Positions 4,960-6,779 of a DNA stretch of 6,779 nt are shown in pieces; position 1 is the stretch's first letter; each line of letters begins with the position of its first letter. Source of the stretch: Eubacterium sp. (GTDB taxonomy: Bacteria > Bacillota_A > Clostridia > Lachnospirales > Lachnospiraceae); contig JAFVEX010000146.1 of assembly GCA_017475785.1 (NCBI GenBank), positions 1 through 6,779 of the forward strand, read 5' to 3'. The position numbers were made by a program, and so were the translations under genes. The notes under the pieces are model-generated. The model worked only from the letters and a program-made list of their open reading frames with translations, had not been told where the DNA came from and did not search any database.

Positions 4960-5769
4960 TTATACTTCGATACGGACAATTTTCATCCCGATCCAGATGG
5001 CCGCGGCGTAAACTGCGAGCGCTGCTGTCATGATCATCGCACCAGTCAGGTTTCCATACAGGCAGTCCATGAAGCTGCCAAAAGAAAGGCGCAGGTACAG
5101 GATCATTCCGGCCGGCATCACAGACATCAGTCGCTGTTCATACTGTTTGGCAGCAATCACGGTCTCAATCTCCTGTCTGGTATCAATCCGTTCACAGATA
5201 GTGGCCCGGCATTCCTTCAGCGCCTTGTCCATGTTTCCGCCGGTTCGTTTTACGATCATCAGAATTTCACCGAAGGATCTCAGATCTTCGCAGGCGCTGC
5301 GGTTTCCAAGATCATAAAACAGCCGCTCTACCGGCACCTGCAGACTCAGTTCCCGGATGATTTCGCGCAGCTCCCTGACTAGTACGTCATCCGGGCCGTA
5401 CAGCTTTTCCATATCCTGTGCGGCGTGATTGACACTGTTTTCCAGAGAATAACCTGCTGCCATGCAGGAATACAGCGCAGATAAAAAATCCTTAAAATGT
5501 GCCTGCAGGAGGAGAATTCGCTGTCTGCACAGCTGCCGCCTCCTGATCCTCATGACAAGATACAGAACCGGGATAGCGGCCGGCAGCGCGCGCACATCGC
5601 AGTAGCAGATCCAGACGACGGCGAGCCCTGTGAGAATCCCGGCAGTGACGGTAATGCACAGTTCTTTGGTGTTGAACCTGTATGTTTCATACCAGATGGC
5701 TTCCTGCTTAGAGCTTTTCGTTTTTTCCGGGCGGCCTGCTTTTTGCCTGCCGCTGTTCTTCTTTTCCAT
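4960..5769 (-). CDS. tadB: TadB-type inner-membrane platform protein
   Basis: TadB is an integral-membrane platform protein that works with TadC and the CpaF ATPase in Tad pilus assembly. The 269-residue product has a basic cytoplasmic start, a membrane pair at about residues 37-72, a type II secretion F (GspF-like) cytoplasmic domain at about 94-212 (FLSALYSCMAAGYSLENSV, then RTGGNMDKALKE), and membrane segments near 213-228 and 243-262. The RTGGN.-..AL motif is characteristic of TadB/TadC/GspF proteins. The frame is open farther upstream to 5898, but that part reads through the cpaF C-terminal coding region and looks non-native. I chose ATG 5767-5769, the first Met followed by a typical Lys-rich N-terminus. 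Its Shine-Dalgarno is weak (GGGA about 9 nt upstream). The 62-nt overlap with cpaF suggests translational coupling. An internal Met upstream at 5803-5805 is a less likely start. Confidence 0.9.
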   Translation of the reverse strand: MEKKNSGRQKAGRPEKTKSSKQEAIWYETYRFNTKELCITVTAGILTGLAVVWICYCDVRALPAAIPVLYLVMRIRRRQLCRQRILLLQAHFKDFLSALYSCMAAGYSLENSVNHAAQDMEKLYGPDDVLVRELREIIRELSLQVPVERLFYDLGNRSACEDLRSFGEILMIVKRTGGNMDKALKECRATICERIDTRQEIETVIAAKQYEQRLMSVMPAGMILYLRLSFGSFMDCLYGNLTGAMIMTAALAVYAAAIWIGMKIVRIEV

Positions 5770-6779
5770 ATAGTTTTTCCCATTTCTCCCGCCGGCACAG
5801 TCCATGAATCTGTTCGAGGACACCTTCCGTGTTCCTGCGGAACAATGTCGTGATCTGCACGTCGTCTCCCTGCATTCCTGTGATTTCAGCGATCTCATCC
5901 ACCATTCGCTTCCCTTTCCGGTCGCGCACCAGATGAACCATTATCTCGATGCCGGAGGCGATCTGCCTGCGTATGACCGGTATGGGCATATCTTCGTAGC
6001 TCATCTTTGCCATGATTTCCAGTCTGCCGATCATGTCGCGCACATTGTTCGCGTGCGCGGTTCCCAGGCTTCCGTCATGGCCTGTGGTCAGGCAGGTCAG
6101 CCAGTCTGCTGCCTCAGCGCCTCTTGTTTCTCCGATAATCAGGCGCGTCGGCCTCATCCGCAGGGCTGTCTTGATCAGATCCCGCATCGTTATCTCGTGC
6201 GTTCCCTCTATGTTGGCGTTCCGCACCTCCAGGCGCACCAGGTTTTCAATCCCCCGCAGCTGCAGTTCCGCGTTGTCTTCGATCGTCACCACGCGTTCTC
6301 CCTGCGGGATGGCATTTGAAAGCGCGTTCAAAAAAGTTGTCTTTCCCGTAGACGTGCCGCCACCGACCAGAATTGAATAGCCTGCGCGGACCAGGTCGGA
6401 CAAGAAGGCTGCTGCCTGCCTCGTCAGGCTCCCCCATCGGACAAGTGTCTCCATCGTGACAGCTTCCTCCGAGAACCTCCTGATCGTCAGAATCGGCCCG
6501 TCCAGAGAAACCGGCGGCAGGACAATGTTCACGCGGGAGCCGTTTTTCAGCCGGGCATCGGCAATCGGATGCTGTTCATTTACCACGCGGTTGCACTGTC
6601 CCGCGATCTGCTGAATTACATCCTGCAGGCGCTCCTCTGAAGGAAAACACTTGTCCCACCTGCTGATTTTGCCATTTCGCTCAACAAAGATATTGCTGCA
6701 CCCGTTTACCATGATTTCTGTCACGCTGTTGTCGTCCACCAGTTCCTGCAGAATATCCAGCCGCCGGACGGAATTAAAC
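5708..6779 (-). CDS. cpaF: CpaF/TadA-type Tad pilus assembly ATPase (5' partial)
   Basis: This is the cytoplasmic hexameric ATPase of the type II/IV secretion superfamily that drives Tad pilus assembly. The frame stays open to the right edge (reading ..FNSVRRLDILQEL before a GTG valine codon at 6737-6739), so the N-terminus lies outside the window and the real start is not visible. Seen in the sequence: the N-terminal part with VTEIMVNG, then RFSEEAVTMETLV, a Walker A GGGTSTGKT at 6338-6364, an Asp-box-like TIEDNAEL, a Walker B region RLIIGETRG, and the His-box segment HDGSLGTAHAN. All are ordered as in CpaF. Typical CpaF proteins have GE.RGGEALDML where this one has GETRGAEAADWL, a modest divergence. 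The C-terminus is Lys/Arg-rich, ends in TAA at 5708-5710, and overlaps tadB. The assignment to the family is firm. Confidence 0.96.
   Translation of the reverse strand, partial: FNSVRRLDILQELVDDNSVTEIMVNGCSNIFVERNGKISRWDKCFPSEERLQDVIQQIAGQCNRVVNEQHPIADARLKNGSRVNIVLPPVSLDGPILTIRRFSEEAVTMETLVRWGSLTRQAAAFLSDLVRAGYSILVGGGTSTGKTTFLNALSNAIPQGERVVTIEDNAELQLRGIENLVRLEVRNANIEGTHEITMRDLIKTALRMRPTRLIIGETRGAEAADWLTCLTTGHDGSLGTAHANNVRDMIGRLEIMAKMSYEDMPIPVIRRQIASGIEIMVHLVRDRKGKRMVDEIAEITGMQGDDVQITTLFRRNTEGVLEQIHGLCRREKWEKLYGKEEQRQAKSRPPGKNEKL

Noticed and set aside
5770..5898. N-terminal extension of TadB up to 5898
   Set aside because: It reads through cpaF coding sequence in another frame, is Cys/Arg-rich without membrane or domain features, and has no good start signal.

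Overview
The window is the middle of a tight-adherence (Tad / type IVc pilus) operon. Every supported gene is on the minus strand, so transcription runs from the right edge to the left. Genome context points to a Firmicute of class Clostridia, most likely Lachnospiraceae. The reasons are purine-rich Shine-Dalgarno sequences close to AAGGAGG, a short pilin of the Flp1-like type, a DUF5702-type protein, and pseudopilins with the S-[LM]-T-V-E-A-A signature typical of that group. The genus cannot be named from the sequence.

Layout in transcription order: (1) 6779-5708, the CpaF/TadA secretion ATPase, cut at its N-terminus by the window edge. (2) 5769-4960, inner-membrane platform protein TadB, overlapping cpaF by 62 nt. 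(3) 4862-3612, a TadC-like platform protein with an extra extracytoplasmic region that resembles an atrophied bacterial Ig fold. (4) 3497-3330, the 55-residue Flp1-like major pilin, with a stem-loop on each side of the gene. (5) 3183-1762, a large DUF5702-type protein with one N-terminal membrane anchor. (6) 1778-1077, a TadE-like pseudopilin carrying two Cys/His modules. (7) 903-475, the A24 prepilin peptidase (TadV/CpaA type). (8) 281-1, a second TadE-like pseudopilin, cut at its C-terminus by the window edge.

Working together, CpaF would power pilus assembly on a TadB/TadC platform. The peptidase would trim the leader of the Flp pilin, and probably of the TadE-like proteins. The DUF5702 and TadE-like proteins would be minor pilins or extracytoplasmic accessory parts. 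The secretin and outer-membrane Tad parts are absent, as expected for a Gram-positive; TadZ and any leader promoter would lie beyond the right edge.

The parts not explained by the standard Tad model are two unrelated-looking tandem arrays on either side of the peptidase gene. One has a 32-nt period (about 935-1114) and the other a 34-nt period (306-441). The 32-nt array appears to have grown out of the 3' end of the TadE-like coding sequence. Other points of note are the double Cys/His module, the Ig-like insert in TadC, and the hairpins around the pilin gene. No gene-free stretch exceeds 200 bases.
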